Source of the DNA: JAEXNA01 sp050486105
Lineage (GTDB): Bacteria > Vulcanimicrobiota > Xenobia > Xenobiales > JADMJV01
Length of the DNA: 64,000 nt
NCBI GenBank assembly: GCA_050486105.1
Contig: JBJHCR010000002.1
Coordinates: forward strand, 1-64,000
Reading direction: 5' to 3'
A model generated the notes under the pieces. That model searched no databases. It was not told the origin of the DNA and worked only from the letters and a program-made list of their open reading frames with translations. Below are positions 40,707-49,997 of the stretch, piece by piece; the stretch's first letter is position 1; every line of letters begins with the position of its first letter. The translations under genes and the position numbers were made by a program.

Positions 40707-41981
40707 ATGAAACCCGAAACTCTCGCCGTGCATGCCGGCTACGAAACGGACCCCACTACTCATGCAGTCGCAGTTCCCATCTACCAAACTGTGGCCTACG
40801 AGTTCGATAACGCTCAACACGGAGCAGACCTCTTCAACCTGGCGGTGCCGGGTAATATCTACACTCGAATCATGAACCCCACCTCCGACGTTCTCGAGAA
40901 GCGTGTTGCTCTTTTGGAGAGAGGACTGGCGGGATTGGCCGTGTCGGCTGGAAGCGCGGCGATCAACTATTCCATCCTAACCATTGCAGAGAAGGGCAAC
41001 AACATCGTCACCGTGCCCCAACTTTATGGAGGGACCTACACCCTATTTGCCCACATGTTGCCCTCCCTTGGAATCGAGGTCCGCTTCGCCGAAGGCGATG
41101 CCCCTGAGCAACTGTCAAAGCTGATCGACAAGAAGACTTCTGCGGTGTTCTGTGAGTCCATCGGCAATCCGGCCGGGAATGTGGCCGATCTCGAGGGCAT
41201 CGCCAGCATGGCCAAGAGTCACGGGGTTCCGGTCATCGTAGACAACACCGTGGCCACCCCGGTCATCACCAGGCCCATCGACTGGGGGGTGGACATCGTG
41301 GTCCATTCATTGACCAAATACATGGGAGGCCATGGCAACTCCCTGGGCGGACTCATTGTCGATTCAGGGAAGTTTCCTTGGACCGAGCATGCCGAGCGCT
41401 TTCCGGTCCTCAACCGGCCCGAACCAGCCTATCATGGGGTGGTCTACACTGAAGCCATGGGCCCGGCTGCCTACATCGCTCGAGCTCGGACCGTTCCTTT
41501 ACGCAATACCGGCTCAGCGCTAAGCCCCCTAAACGCCTTTCTGTTGTTGCAAGGAATCGAAACTCTATCATTGCGGATGGAGCGCCACTGCGACAACGCC
41601 ATGGCTGTTGCCGAGTACCTAAAACAGCATCCTCAGGTCGACTGGGTTCACTACGCCGGGTTGCCGGATTCCCCGTACTTCGACTTGGCCAAGAAATACT
41701 GCGGAGGGCGCCCGTCAGCTCTGCTCACTTTTGGGATCAAGGGCGGCTTCGATGCCGGACGCAAGTTTTATGACGCACTCAAGCTGTTTAAACGCCTAGT
41801 CAATATCGGGGACACCCGGTCGCTTGCAGCCCATCCTGCTTCCACCACCCATCGTCAGCTTTCCGAGGACGAACTCAAGACAGCAGGAGTCACTCAAGAC
41901 ATGATCAGGCTTTGTGTCGGCATCGAGCATATTGATGACATCAAGGAGGACTTGGACCAAGCACTCAGTTCGGCCAAGTAG
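40707..41981 (+). CDS. metY: O-acetylhomoserine sulfhydrylase (MetY type)
   Basis: A PLP enzyme of 424 residues that makes homocysteine from O-acetylhomoserine and sulfide. It has the Cys/Met-metabolism layout: ALLERGLAGLAVSAGSAA, the PLP-binding Lys in VHSLTKYMGGHGNSLGG, and the C-terminal VNIGDTRSLAAHPASTTHR with the substrate carboxylate loop. Length and motifs match the OAH/OAS family, more than MetB/MetC. It pairs with the homoserine acyltransferase gene upstream. Confidence 0.93.
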   Translation: MKPETLAVHAGYETDPTTHAVAVPIYQTVAYEFDNAQHGADLFNLAVPGNIYTRIMNPTSDVLEKRVALLERGLAGLAVSAGSAAINYSILTIAEKGNNIVTVPQLYGGTYTLFAHMLPSLGIEVRFAEGDAPEQLSKLIDKKTSAVFCESIGNPAGNVADLEGIASMAKSHGVPVIVDNTVATPVITRPIDWGVDIVVHSLTKYMGGHGNSLGGLIVDSGKFPWTEHAERFPVLNRPEPAYHGVVYTEAMGPAAYIARARTVPLRNTGSALSPLNAFLLLQGIETLSLRMERHCDNAMAVAEYLKQHPQVDWVHYAGLPDSPYFDLAKKYCGGRPSALLTFGIKGGFDAGRKFYDALKLFKRLVNIGDTRSLAAHPASTTHRQLSEDELKTAGVTQDMIRLCVGIEHIDDIKEDLDQALSSAK

Positions 41982-42077
41982 GAGGCTGACCTCGACGGGC
42001 GGGCTTTCAAAGTGGGGGTTCGGTTCGCAGGACAAATCTTGGACAGACAATGATCTCTAAAGCAAAAGGGGGGAGGA

Positions 42078-44483
42078 GTGATTCGTTTCGTCGCCCTGAT
42101 TCTATGCTCCGTTATCGCTTCCTCAGTCGCCCTGTCGGCCCCACTGTTGACCGAAACCGAGCAGCAGTCGGTCCGTGATGCCATTTCCACTCTGACGGCT
42201 CAGGGTTTCTTGCCAGGTTATCCAGACGGAACCTTCAAGGGAGATCGTTCTTCTTCGCGTTGGGAAATGGCCTTGATGGTAGCCCCATTGTTGGCTCGTT
42301 TGAAGGACGCTCACTCACCTCTCTCCAGCGAAGCCGACTATGATACGCTGCAGAGCTTAGCGTTGACTTTGCAAGAAGAGTTGGAAGCTCTTGGTTTTGG
42401 TCTCTTTGGACTTGAAGACAAAGTTCGGGAATTGGAGACCCGGGTGGCTGACAAAGAGCGTATCCGTTTCTATGGTAGCTCGGAAACAGTGGTGATGGCC
42501 TCCAACTTTTACAACGTTGGTGGCATAGGGACTCCGGTGGTGGGCCCTGGTCAGGTCGCTCAAATTCGTCCCCAAGCCCAAGGAGTGATGCCGGTGGTGG
42601 ACTATCAGAGAAGCCGGGCTCTCCTGACCGGCACGGGCTTTACCTCTCGCATGATCCTGGGATTCACCGCCGAGGTGTCCCCCGATCTCGACCTCACCAC
42701 CCAGCTGGCAGCCTACACCACCCAAGGAGACCAGTTTGTCGACGTGTATTGGGGGGCCTCGGCTCCCAATCTGCTGGCTCTGATCACCGCCACGGCCAAC
42801 CCGGACCAAAACCACATTCCCTATACCTCTATGGTGCTGGATCGTTTTATCCTCGAGCATAAACCTTCTCGCACTCGAGTCACAGTGGGGGCCTATGATG
42901 AAATCCAGATGGATCCGCTGGTCTACAATGGGCAACCCAACCTCTCGGTGCGACCCCCTGCCCGCTACATCGGATACGGTTTTCACTTGCTCGGATCGAA
43001 GGCGGACGCTGACCGAAGCCACCTGGTTTGGGAAACCTTCGGGAGCCGTTGGGGAGAAGGGAACGAGTACCAGGGCCTGGACTACCTGCAGCGGGTCCTT
43101 GGAGCCGATGTCACTTATCATCTTGCCAACGATAAAGGCCGCTTTCGGCTGAACTGGGCTCGACTTTGGCACGATGCCCCTTCAGGGGGGCACCCGCTCT
43201 TGGTGGGTCTGAAAACCGGCACCAATGTTCCCTATGGGGCCTCGTCCGGCTGGAACCCAGTTCAATGGGTCAACCCGCCCGGTCATTTTGCCCTTCAAAG
43301 CCGAACGGCCCCACTTGACGGAACCGTCTTCGTAGCCAACACCGTGGATACCCGTCCCATCCCCGGATGGAATCCAGACCTAGACAACGCGGCGGGCTTG
43401 ACGGCCGGGGGCGGCAATTTCGGTCCCATTCAACAGAACACCTACGGAGTCTCCGGGCGTTACAACTTCGATTTTGGTCTAAAGGTTGCCGGTGAGTTCG
43501 CTACCAGCGATTACCGGCCTAACCGCAACTCAAGTTACAGCGCTAGAGGTCAGGCCTGGCGTCTAGACTTGTCCGGAAACTTCGACGATGTGGAACTCGG
43601 CCTTGATTATCTGAGGGTCGAGCCGACCTACAATTCAAACCTTCAACCGAACGGTGCCTTAGGTCGGCGCTCCCCGCTCACCATCCAGGTGGGGGGACGA
43701 TTTCACATGCACGACACCGCCTTCTATCCCCACAATCGCGAGGGGTTTCGCGCTAGGCTCGGGGGCCGCTTCGATGGTGGTAAGTGGTGGCTGAATTCCC
43801 ATTCCCTTCGACAAACGCGAACCTCGCTCTACGATGTGCGCTCACCTATCGACTCCTTTGGACCCGGGTTACCCAACTTTGACGTTCTCGGCTTTAAGCC
43901 TGGATTCATCGACCCGGTGTTCTACGGGTACGCTCACCCTAACCTCTATGGCTCGGCTTCATACAGCTCCTTCACCTCTTCGCTCGAGCCGCTAGAAGAC
44001 CAGCGAGGACGCGAGCGACTCCTTGGGGGAGGCTTGAGTTGGGGTCCCCTTACAGTCGGGTACGAAAACCGCCGGTTCGACCGTCCTTCCATCTTGCCGG
44101 TGGAACTGGGTGGTAGCCAGAACTTCCTCGCCATGAACACTCAATTTCTTTGGGTGCAGACAGCTTGGAGTTTGGATGACCAGAAAACCCTGAGACTGGG
44201 TCTGGATTGGCTGCGCAGTGCCGGACATCTCGACCCCGCAGGAATCTACAACGAGATCGCCCATATCAACGGCCGTACCGATTTTGTCAACCTCGACAGT
44301 ACTCAACTCGTTCCGACCATTGGTCTGGATGTGGAGTTAACCCCCCAGGTTAGTTGGGGAGTCACCGGCCGTTACTACATCACCAAAGATCACATTCCCA
44401 ATAGTCTCAACACCGCCACCATTCTCCACCCATTCAACTGGGAAGGTCTGCAAGTGATCGGGGAGTTCAGGGTCGATTTTTAG
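42078..44483 (+). CDS. SLH-domain outer-membrane porin (OmpM type)
   Basis: An 801-residue outer-membrane protein. A signal peptide (LILCSVIASSVALSA) is followed by an S-layer homology domain (about 25-75; AISTLTAQGFLPGYPDGTF, with SSSRWEMALMVAPLLARL), then a helical, coiled-coil-like stretch (about 85-130), then a beta-barrel to the C-terminal Phe (VIGEFRVDF). This plan, SLH plus coiled coil plus barrel, is that of OmpM/SlpM porins, where the SLH domain holds the outer membrane to the cell wall in diderm Terrabacteria. The start is GTG at 42078, backed by GGGGAGGA. It is the strongest taxonomic clue of the window. Confidence 0.92.
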   Translation: MIRFVALILCSVIASSVALSAPLLTETEQQSVRDAISTLTAQGFLPGYPDGTFKGDRSSSRWEMALMVAPLLARLKDAHSPLSSEADYDTLQSLALTLQEELEALGFGLFGLEDKVRELETRVADKERIRFYGSSETVVMASNFYNVGGIGTPVVGPGQVAQIRPQAQGVMPVVDYQRSRALLTGTGFTSRMILGFTAEVSPDLDLTTQLAAYTTQGDQFVDVYWGASAPNLLALITATANPDQNHIPYTSMVLDRFILEHKPSRTRVTVGAYDEIQMDPLVYNGQPNLSVRPPARYIGYGFHLLGSKADADRSHLVWETFGSRWGEGNEYQGLDYLQRVLGADVTYHLANDKGRFRLNWARLWHDAPSGGHPLLVGLKTGTNVPYGASSGWNPVQWVNPPGHFALQSRTAPLDGTVFVANTVDTRPIPGWNPDLDNAAGLTAGGGNFGPIQQNTYGVSGRYNFDFGLKVAGEFATSDYRPNRNSSYSARGQAWRLDLSGNFDDVELGLDYLRVEPTYNSNLQPNGALGRRSPLTIQVGGRFHMHDTAFYPHNREGFRARLGGRFDGGKWWLNSHSLRQTRTSLYDVRSPIDSFGPGLPNFDVLGFKPGFIDPVFYGYAHPNLYGSASYSSFTSSLEPLEDQRGRERLLGGGLSWGPLTVGYENRRFDRPSILPVELGGSQNFLAMNTQFLWVQTAWSLDDQKTLRLGLDWLRSAGHLDPAGIYNEIAHINGRTDFVNLDSTQLVPTIGLDVELTPQVSWGVTGRYYITKDHIPNSLNTATILHPFNWEGLQVIGEFRVDF

Positions 44484-44570
44484 GGACCTATTGACGTTCA
44501 AGTGAAGACTCGTACACAACTGGGACGGCTTGATGTCAGCCCTCAAAGTCAGCTTTTCCTCAGACCGAGG

Positions 44571-44600
44571 TTGCTGCCCCCTAGTCTAGCGGCCTATATT
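44571..44600 (+). promoter_or_regulatory. Candidate sigma-70-like promoter of the 44621 gene
   Basis: TTGCTG (44571-44576) and TATATT (44595-44600) are spaced by 18 nt and lie before the ATG at 44621, with an expected start near 44607. The -10 matches five of six positions and the -35 has TTG. Confidence 0.35.
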
Positions 44601-44620
44601 GCGCTATTCTAAGTCTAGTC

Positions 44621-45163
44621 ATGGCTGCAAAACCCTCCACCCTAAAGAAAAAGATCCAGCAAGTTGTGCTTCTACTGCTTCTCCCGGTTCTGGGGCTCAC
44701 GGGTACTCGAGCCCTGAACGAATGGAGAAGCTACCAAACGGCGCTCGCACATCTCAAGCTCGCCAATCACTTCATCGACAACAGCCAACTCGATCAAGCC
44801 GTCTCGGAGTTTGCCCTTGCCGTTGAAGCCTATCCTGCCATGTACCCAGCTTGGCTGGGGCTCGGGAGCGCTCACTGCATGAAAGACGACCACGAAAAGG
44901 AACTTCTGGTTTATCAAAGGGCGACCAACGCGCTCCCTAACAAGGCGGAGACTCATCGGGATCTCGCTTTGACCTATCGGGAACTTGGAGAGACGCGTGC
45001 TTCTCTCTATCATCTGAAGATTGCCGCCACCTGTTCCCCGGAAGACACCATTTTCACCAACGCCTTGCTGCAGCGGGCCGAACGAGAGATTCAAGAAGGG
45101 CTCCTTCCTGAGAGCCGACAACCCTTGGCGGTTCCAGGCAACGATCACAACCATCATTCCTGA
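44621..45163 (+). CDS. TPR-repeat protein with N-terminal anchor
   Basis: A 180-residue protein with an N-terminal hydrophobic helix (VVLLLLLPVLGLTGTRAL) that anchors it, followed by about three TPR units (QLDQAVSEFALAVEAYPAM, then HEKELLVYQRATNALPNK, then ETRASLYHLKIAATCSPED). The C-terminus is His/Asn rich (NDHNHHS). It stands alone with its own promoter candidate; the 243-nt region after it up to the CAR-like gene holds no gene that I can support. Confidence 0.75.
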   Translation: MAAKPSTLKKKIQQVVLLLLLPVLGLTGTRALNEWRSYQTALAHLKLANHFIDNSQLDQAVSEFALAVEAYPAMYPAWLGLGSAHCMKDDHEKELLVYQRATNALPNKAETHRDLALTYRELGETRASLYHLKIAATCSPEDTIFTNALLQRAEREIQEGLLPESRQPLAVPGNDHNHHS

Positions 45164-45406
45164 ATTCGTCAAGCTTGACTACACCTGTGAGCCAGCCCGT
45201 TTCTGGCGCCCAGGGTGGGCGGACAAGAAGTTCCAAGTGTCCATCCTCAAACCTTCCCAAGGACTCCAGGAGACAATTCTGGCAGCAGGGATTCTCTCAG
45301 GGTGGATGCTCCGGGATCCTCGGGTACCACTCCAAAATTCTAAGAGTGTGGATGGCCAAATTCGTGGTTTGCCAAGCTTCGGAAGCCCCTCGCGTATCGG
45401 AGAGCC

Positions 45407-48400
45407 ATGAGACGGTTTGAAGACATTGTGCGCGCGCACCCGGAGCTGCAGAGAATGACCCCGACCTCCGAAGACCTAGCTTGGATATCGCGGGGTAGAA
45501 GGCCCGCAGAGTTGATCGCTCGAGCCTGCTATCGATTTCATCAGCGGCCGTTCCTGACGCTGAATCCCGGGGATCCCGAGGGAGAGGTCCACACCTATGG
45601 ACAGTTTTGGTGCCGGGTCCGTAGGCTGATCAGCCTACTGAGAGACCGCGGCTGCACCGAGGGAACAATGATCGGGCTCTGTGGATTCGGCTGCCCCGAC
45701 TGGGCAGCTGCAGAGGTTGCGTGCCTCTGCCTCGGCGCCACCTCGGTTCCCCTAGATGGAGACCTGAGCGCTGACGACCTGGTAGCCATCCTAGACGAGA
45801 TGGATCTCTTGGTCTTGCTTTGCGAATCGGAGCCCTACGAGAAACTCAGGGCAAGGTTCGTCTCTCGTAGTCGGTCCGTGGACAGTCTTGTCCTGTTCTC
45901 AGCCTGCTCTAGTCCAACTGAGAATCAAAAATCGGCATGCTCTGCAGACTTGGTGAAAGAAGACCTGGACAGGGGGTTCGCTCCAGTGAATCCCGATCAG
46001 CTGTTCAGCGTGGTCTACACTTCCGGCAGCACCGGGCGGCCAAAAGGGGTCATGCTGACCTATGGACGCTGGGAACAAACCCTCCGCGATGCCTTGCATC
46101 GAACCCCGGCCCCGAGAGTGACCCTCGGGTATCTTCCTTTATGCCATATGGCCGGAAGAATCGATCTGTTCAATACCATGATGGCTGGAGGAGTCGTACA
46201 TCTCGTGGAGGCCAAGAACCGAGGTGATCTCTTAGGAGAACTTCAGAGGGCTCGCCCGACTCATCTGCTCCTGGTTCCCCGTCTGGCGGGACTGCTCTAT
46301 CAGCGCTTTCGAGACGAAATGAGACGACTGGGACACTCCGGGCCGTGGGATGCCCTTCTGAAACAGGTTGCTGTACGAAATGCTTGCCAGGACTTCCACC
46401 GCAGCAGTCTGGGAGGTAGGCTGGGAAATGTCACCACGGGCTCGGCTCCCACGCCCTTAGAGGTGAGTCAATTCTTGACCGAGGGCCTGGGGCTGCAGGT
46501 CACCGATCTCTATGGCTCCACCGAGGCGGGCCCCATCTGGACCGATGGCAAGGTGCACGCCTGGGTTGAGTATCGATTGCTCGACCGTCCAGAACTCGGA
46601 TACACCACCAAAGACCAACCTCATCCCAGAGGGGAACTCGCAGTGAAGTCCTCCCGAGTCACGAATGGTTATTACCAGAATGACGAGGCGAACTCGGATT
46701 TATTCCACGAAGGCTACCTACTGACTGGGGATATCGTGGAGGAGCGGGGCTCCCGGCAACTCAAGTGGCTCGATCGACGCTCGAACGTCCTGAGGCTGGC
46801 TCAAGGAGTCTTCGTTCAACTTTCTAGACTCGAAGCGACCTTTTTGGCTGGAAGTGGACTGATCGAGCAAATCTTTCTGTACGGAAGTCCGTGGCGTTCC
46901 TACCTCTTGGCAGTCGTCGTTCCCAGCCCCCTTCTGAAGGCGAGTACCGAAGATCCCGAGCTTCGACGCGACCAACTCAAAGCCGAATTGGCCCGTATTG
47001 GACAACAAGAGAACCTCAAGCCCTATGAAATTCCAAGGGACGTGCTGGAAGCCATCGAGCCTTTCTCTCCCCAGAACGAGTTGCTCAGCGCGGCCGGAAA
47101 ACCTCGGCATTCAAAGTTGAAGGAACGATACTCTGGACCATTGGAGGAGCTTTATCGGCGGCTCGAACGAGAGGCCCAAGGAGCTCGAGAACACCGAACG
47201 GAAGGACCCTTCGCCCAGGTCCTGCTGCAAGTTCTCGAAAGCATTCCGTCAAACTTTGCCGAGTTCAGCTTCGTCCATCTAGGTGGGGATTCTCTCGGCG
47301 CCCTACAGTTCGCTGAGCAGCTCTGGAGAGATCACGGCCTCAAGGTGACGGCGGCAGACCTCTTGAATCCCAACCTTCCTCTGGGCGAGCTCATGAGAGA
47401 ACTCAAGAACGATCTCGGTTCAATTTTGAGTAGGCTGCATGGCCAAGGAAACCGTGAGGCCCAGGCGTCCGATTTTGTCCGCCTGCTGGAACACTTTGCC
47501 GAATCGTCGACCCCTCGAACTGTCCCCAGACCGAGGGCCGTCCTAATGACCGGATCAACCGGGTTCCTGGGGAGGTTCACCGTGCTCGAGTTGGCCAAGA
47601 AACTGGGTCCAGAAGGTGAGGTCACCTGCCTGGTCCGGGCCAAGGACACCGAGACCGCCCTGCATCGACTGCAGACCAGCTTTCGTAGTCCCCAGGGGAG
47701 GCAAGCCTTTCAAAGCCTGCAACCTCGAGTACGCGTGTTGGTGGGAGATTTGACCCGAACCCAACTCGGGTTGTCTGCCGAGGACTACGAAGACCTCTCC
47801 CAGAGGATCGACTCGATAGTCCACGCCGGGGCCATGGTCAATCATGCCTTACCTTATGAGCAACTGGTTTTGCCCAATGTGGTGGGAACCGCGGAGATTG
47901 CTAGATTTGCCGCCCACGGGCGGCCCAAGGCCATCCATTTCGTCTCCACCGTAGCGGTGGGTCTGGGCTCTAGAGCCCGAGGAATACTTCGGGAATCGGA
48001 CCAGGCTCAGGACCTGTGGCCTTCTCGTCCCTTGGAGGCCTCCACCTACGCCCACGGATACGTGACCACCAAGTGGGCCGGCGAACTGCTTCTTGAGGCT
48101 TTCCAACGCCGCACCGGACTCCCGGTTACTATTTTGCGTAGTGGTCTTCTCCTGCCGGCTGCCCTTTGGCCCAAAGAATGCAATCATAGCGATGCACTGG
48201 CCCGCTTAATGGCAGGTGTCTGCAAGGTTCGATTGGTCCCATCGAGCCACCCGGATTCGACCCCCATAAATGGGTTGCCCGGAGACCTGGCTGGGATTTT
48301 CTTAGCCAGGTTGGCATGCCGTGAGACTCAAGGGTTCAAAACACTGCACCTCAGTTACCCTCTAGAGGGAATATCTGTGAGCACGCTGTTCGAGCGAGCC

Positions 48401-48667
48401 ACTGTCCTTTTCGACTGCGAGCCAAAGCGTACTGAGGAATTCTGGCCTTCGTATCGGCAACGTCTCATGGCTCTTGGGCCGGAGGAGCGCAGTAGATCAG
48501 CTCTGTCGATCCTGGACTCCTGGAGCCAAGCCCGTACCGACACTCTGATGGTCGAAAACTCCCGGTTGTGCGAACTGTGGACCCTGTTGGGACTAGCACC
48601 TATGGTGCTTGAGGAGGGCTACCTGGATCGCTGCCTGGCAACCTGGTCGACCTTATTGGACGATTGA
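45407..48667 (+). CDS. Carboxylic-acid-reductase-like A-T-R protein
   Basis: A 1086-residue multidomain enzyme of the carboxylic acid reductase/NRPS-reductase type. Adenylation domain (about 1-580): YTSGSTGRPKGVML near 203, YGSTEAGPI, LLTGDIVE. Carrier domain (about 595-665): LGGDSLGALQ, with the phosphopantetheine Ser near 628. Reductase domain (about 705-1070), of the thioester-reductase SDR type: GSTGFLGRFTVLELAKK, STVAVGLG, YAHGYVTTKWAGE with the Tyr/Lys pair. It would activate an acid as AMP ester, load it on its own carrier and reduce it to an aldehyde or alcohol with NADPH. A phosphopantetheinyl transferase is needed and is not in the window. It opens the biosynthetic region, ending in a 15-nt overlap with the convergent Rieske gene. 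Confidence 0.9.
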   Translation: MRRFEDIVRAHPELQRMTPTSEDLAWISRGRRPAELIARACYRFHQRPFLTLNPGDPEGEVHTYGQFWCRVRRLISLLRDRGCTEGTMIGLCGFGCPDWAAAEVACLCLGATSVPLDGDLSADDLVAILDEMDLLVLLCESEPYEKLRARFVSRSRSVDSLVLFSACSSPTENQKSACSADLVKEDLDRGFAPVNPDQLFSVVYTSGSTGRPKGVMLTYGRWEQTLRDALHRTPAPRVTLGYLPLCHMAGRIDLFNTMMAGGVVHLVEAKNRGDLLGELQRARPTHLLLVPRLAGLLYQRFRDEMRRLGHSGPWDALLKQVAVRNACQDFHRSSLGGRLGNVTTGSAPTPLEVSQFLTEGLGLQVTDLYGSTEAGPIWTDGKVHAWVEYRLLDRPELGYTTKDQPHPRGELAVKSSRVTNGYYQNDEANSDLFHEGYLLTGDIVEERGSRQLKWLDRRSNVLRLAQGVFVQLSRLEATFLAGSGLIEQIFLYGSPWRSYLLAVVVPSPLLKASTEDPELRRDQLKAELARIGQQENLKPYEIPRDVLEAIEPFSPQNELLSAAGKPRHSKLKERYSGPLEELYRRLEREAQGAREHRTEGPFAQVLLQVLESIPSNFAEFSFVHLGGDSLGALQFAEQLWRDHGLKVTAADLLNPNLPLGELMRELKNDLGSILSRLHGQGNREAQASDFVRLLEHFAESSTPRTVPRPRAVLMTGSTGFLGRFTVLELAKKLGPEGEVTCLVRAKDTETALHRLQTSFRSPQGRQAFQSLQPRVRVLVGDLTRTQLGLSAEDYEDLSQRIDSIVHAGAMVNHALPYEQLVLPNVVGTAEIARFAAHGRPKAIHFVSTVAVGLGSRARGILRESDQAQDLWPSRPLEASTYAHGYVTTKWAGELLLEAFQRRTGLPVTILRSGLLLPAALWPKECNHSDALARLMAGVCKVRLVPSSHPDSTPINGLPGDLAGIFLARLACRETQGFKTLHLSYPLEGISVSTLFERATVLFDCEPKRTEEFWPSYRQRLMALGPEERSRSALSILDSWSQARTDTLMVENSRLCELWTLLGLAPMVLEEGYLDRCLATWSTLLDD

Positions 48668-49867
48668 ATTAGCTTCCCAGGCTTGCTGTAGAGCCAGAGC
48701 GATGGATTCTGGTTGCCCATCCATTCCGTAGACACTGGCCGGGACGGGAGAGGCGGGAAGCTGTGGAGGAATAGTGGGAAGGGGGAGACGCACATTTCGG
48801 CTTTCCTCTCGCAGCAGGCCCCGAGGGTCCTTGCCTTGGCCTAGAGCCAGCAGGTCTTCTTCGAGCATCTGCCTGAGCAAGATCACTCCCCTGTCGCTTT
48901 CTCCCAGATGCTCCGAGGTCCGGTCAGCTATTCGACCTTGACTTAGCATGGCCACAAAGTCCTGATGCGAACCGCCTTGGCACTTCCAATCTCCGGAGTC
49001 CGATTCGGTGATCGGAGCGTACCAGTAGGGGATGCGAGCCTGCACAAAAGGCTGCTCCCCCGGGAGAGGGTGCAGCCACCAGGCCACCCTTAGAGTGGTT
49101 TCATCATCGATGGGAACGTTCCAATTGAAACTCTCGCCAACAAACAGACCGTTCGGCCAAAGACAAACCCGACCCACCTTCCAGAGGTCGTGGTCCTCAT
49201 CGGTGGTGGAGAGAACCCTACGATAAATGATGCCATACTCGAAGGGATCGAATCCGAGACGCAAGTGCTTGGGACCGTAGCCCTTCCCTTCTTGCTGAAG
49301 GCTCCAGTTTTGGTGGAGCCATTCGAAATGCACCGGATCGGCGCTGTTCTCTTGACACTGCAACCAATTGCAGGGGAGCACGGCAAAGGAAATGGAGACG
49401 AATCCTCGCTGAGTAAAAGCCTCCCAATCCCATAAACATGGCGCTGGCTCGGGGCCTAGGTAAGCCCACAATAGTCCGGCCTTAGCCTGCACAGGATAAG
49501 ATCGGGTCCGCACCTTTTCTCGAAAACGTCCTTGGGGACGGCAAGTGTCTTCGAACGGCTGCTCCAAGCATGCACCCTGGCGGTCAAAACACCAACCGTG
49601 ATAGCTGCAGCGGAGTCCGCGCTCTTCCACCCAGCCGTAAGCCAGACTGGCTCCCCTATGAGGGCAGGCCTCAGAAAGGAGACCATAGTGACCGCTCAAG
49701 TCGCGATAAAGAACCAAGTCTTCTCCAAATAGACGGATCCGACGAACGCTCTGCTCCTCAAACTCAGCTATTGCTGCGATGGGGTGCCAGTAGCGTCTGA
49801 GCAGTCCACCCATGGGGGATTTTCCGCAGATACGAGTCAGTCGGTGATTCTGATGAGTGTTGAGCAT
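48653..49867 (-). CDS. Rieske non-heme iron oxygenase
   Basis: A 404-residue oxygenase. The Rieske [2Fe-2S] site is CPHRG near residue 68 and CSYHGW near residue 88. The catalytic iron site is NSADPVHFEWLH near residue 178. It resembles the aromatic ring-hydroxylating and tailoring oxygenases (Rieske type, single alpha subunit), which hydroxylate or demethylate a small molecule; the reductase partner is not here. It is convergent with the CAR-like gene, with a 15-nt overlap, and is probably a tailoring enzyme of the region. Confidence 0.9.
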   Translation of the reverse strand: MLNTHQNHRLTRICGKSPMGGLLRRYWHPIAAIAEFEEQSVRRIRLFGEDLVLYRDLSGHYGLLSEACPHRGASLAYGWVEERGLRCSYHGWCFDRQGACLEQPFEDTCRPQGRFREKVRTRSYPVQAKAGLLWAYLGPEPAPCLWDWEAFTQRGFVSISFAVLPCNWLQCQENSADPVHFEWLHQNWSLQQEGKGYGPKHLRLGFDPFEYGIIYRRVLSTTDEDHDLWKVGRVCLWPNGLFVGESFNWNVPIDDETTLRVAWWLHPLPGEQPFVQARIPYWYAPITESDSGDWKCQGGSHQDFVAMLSQGRIADRTSEHLGESDRGVILLRQMLEEDLLALGQGKDPRGLLREESRNVRLPLPTIPPQLPASPVPASVYGMDGQPESIALALQQAWEANSIVQ

Positions 49868-49997
49868 GAAGGTCCTCTGGCCAAACAGGATTCCTTGGCA
49901 AGCTCAGTTTCTCTTCCAAACCTTCCGCTTCCTACACTAATGTGCTTGCCGGCCGGACTCGGCAAAGGATCTCGAAAGTGGTCTCGAACCTTGGCCT

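Noticed and set aside
45164..45406. Small gene in the 243-nt spacer before the CAR-like gene
   Set aside because: Short frames exist in it, but none has start context, family motif or a length beyond chance.
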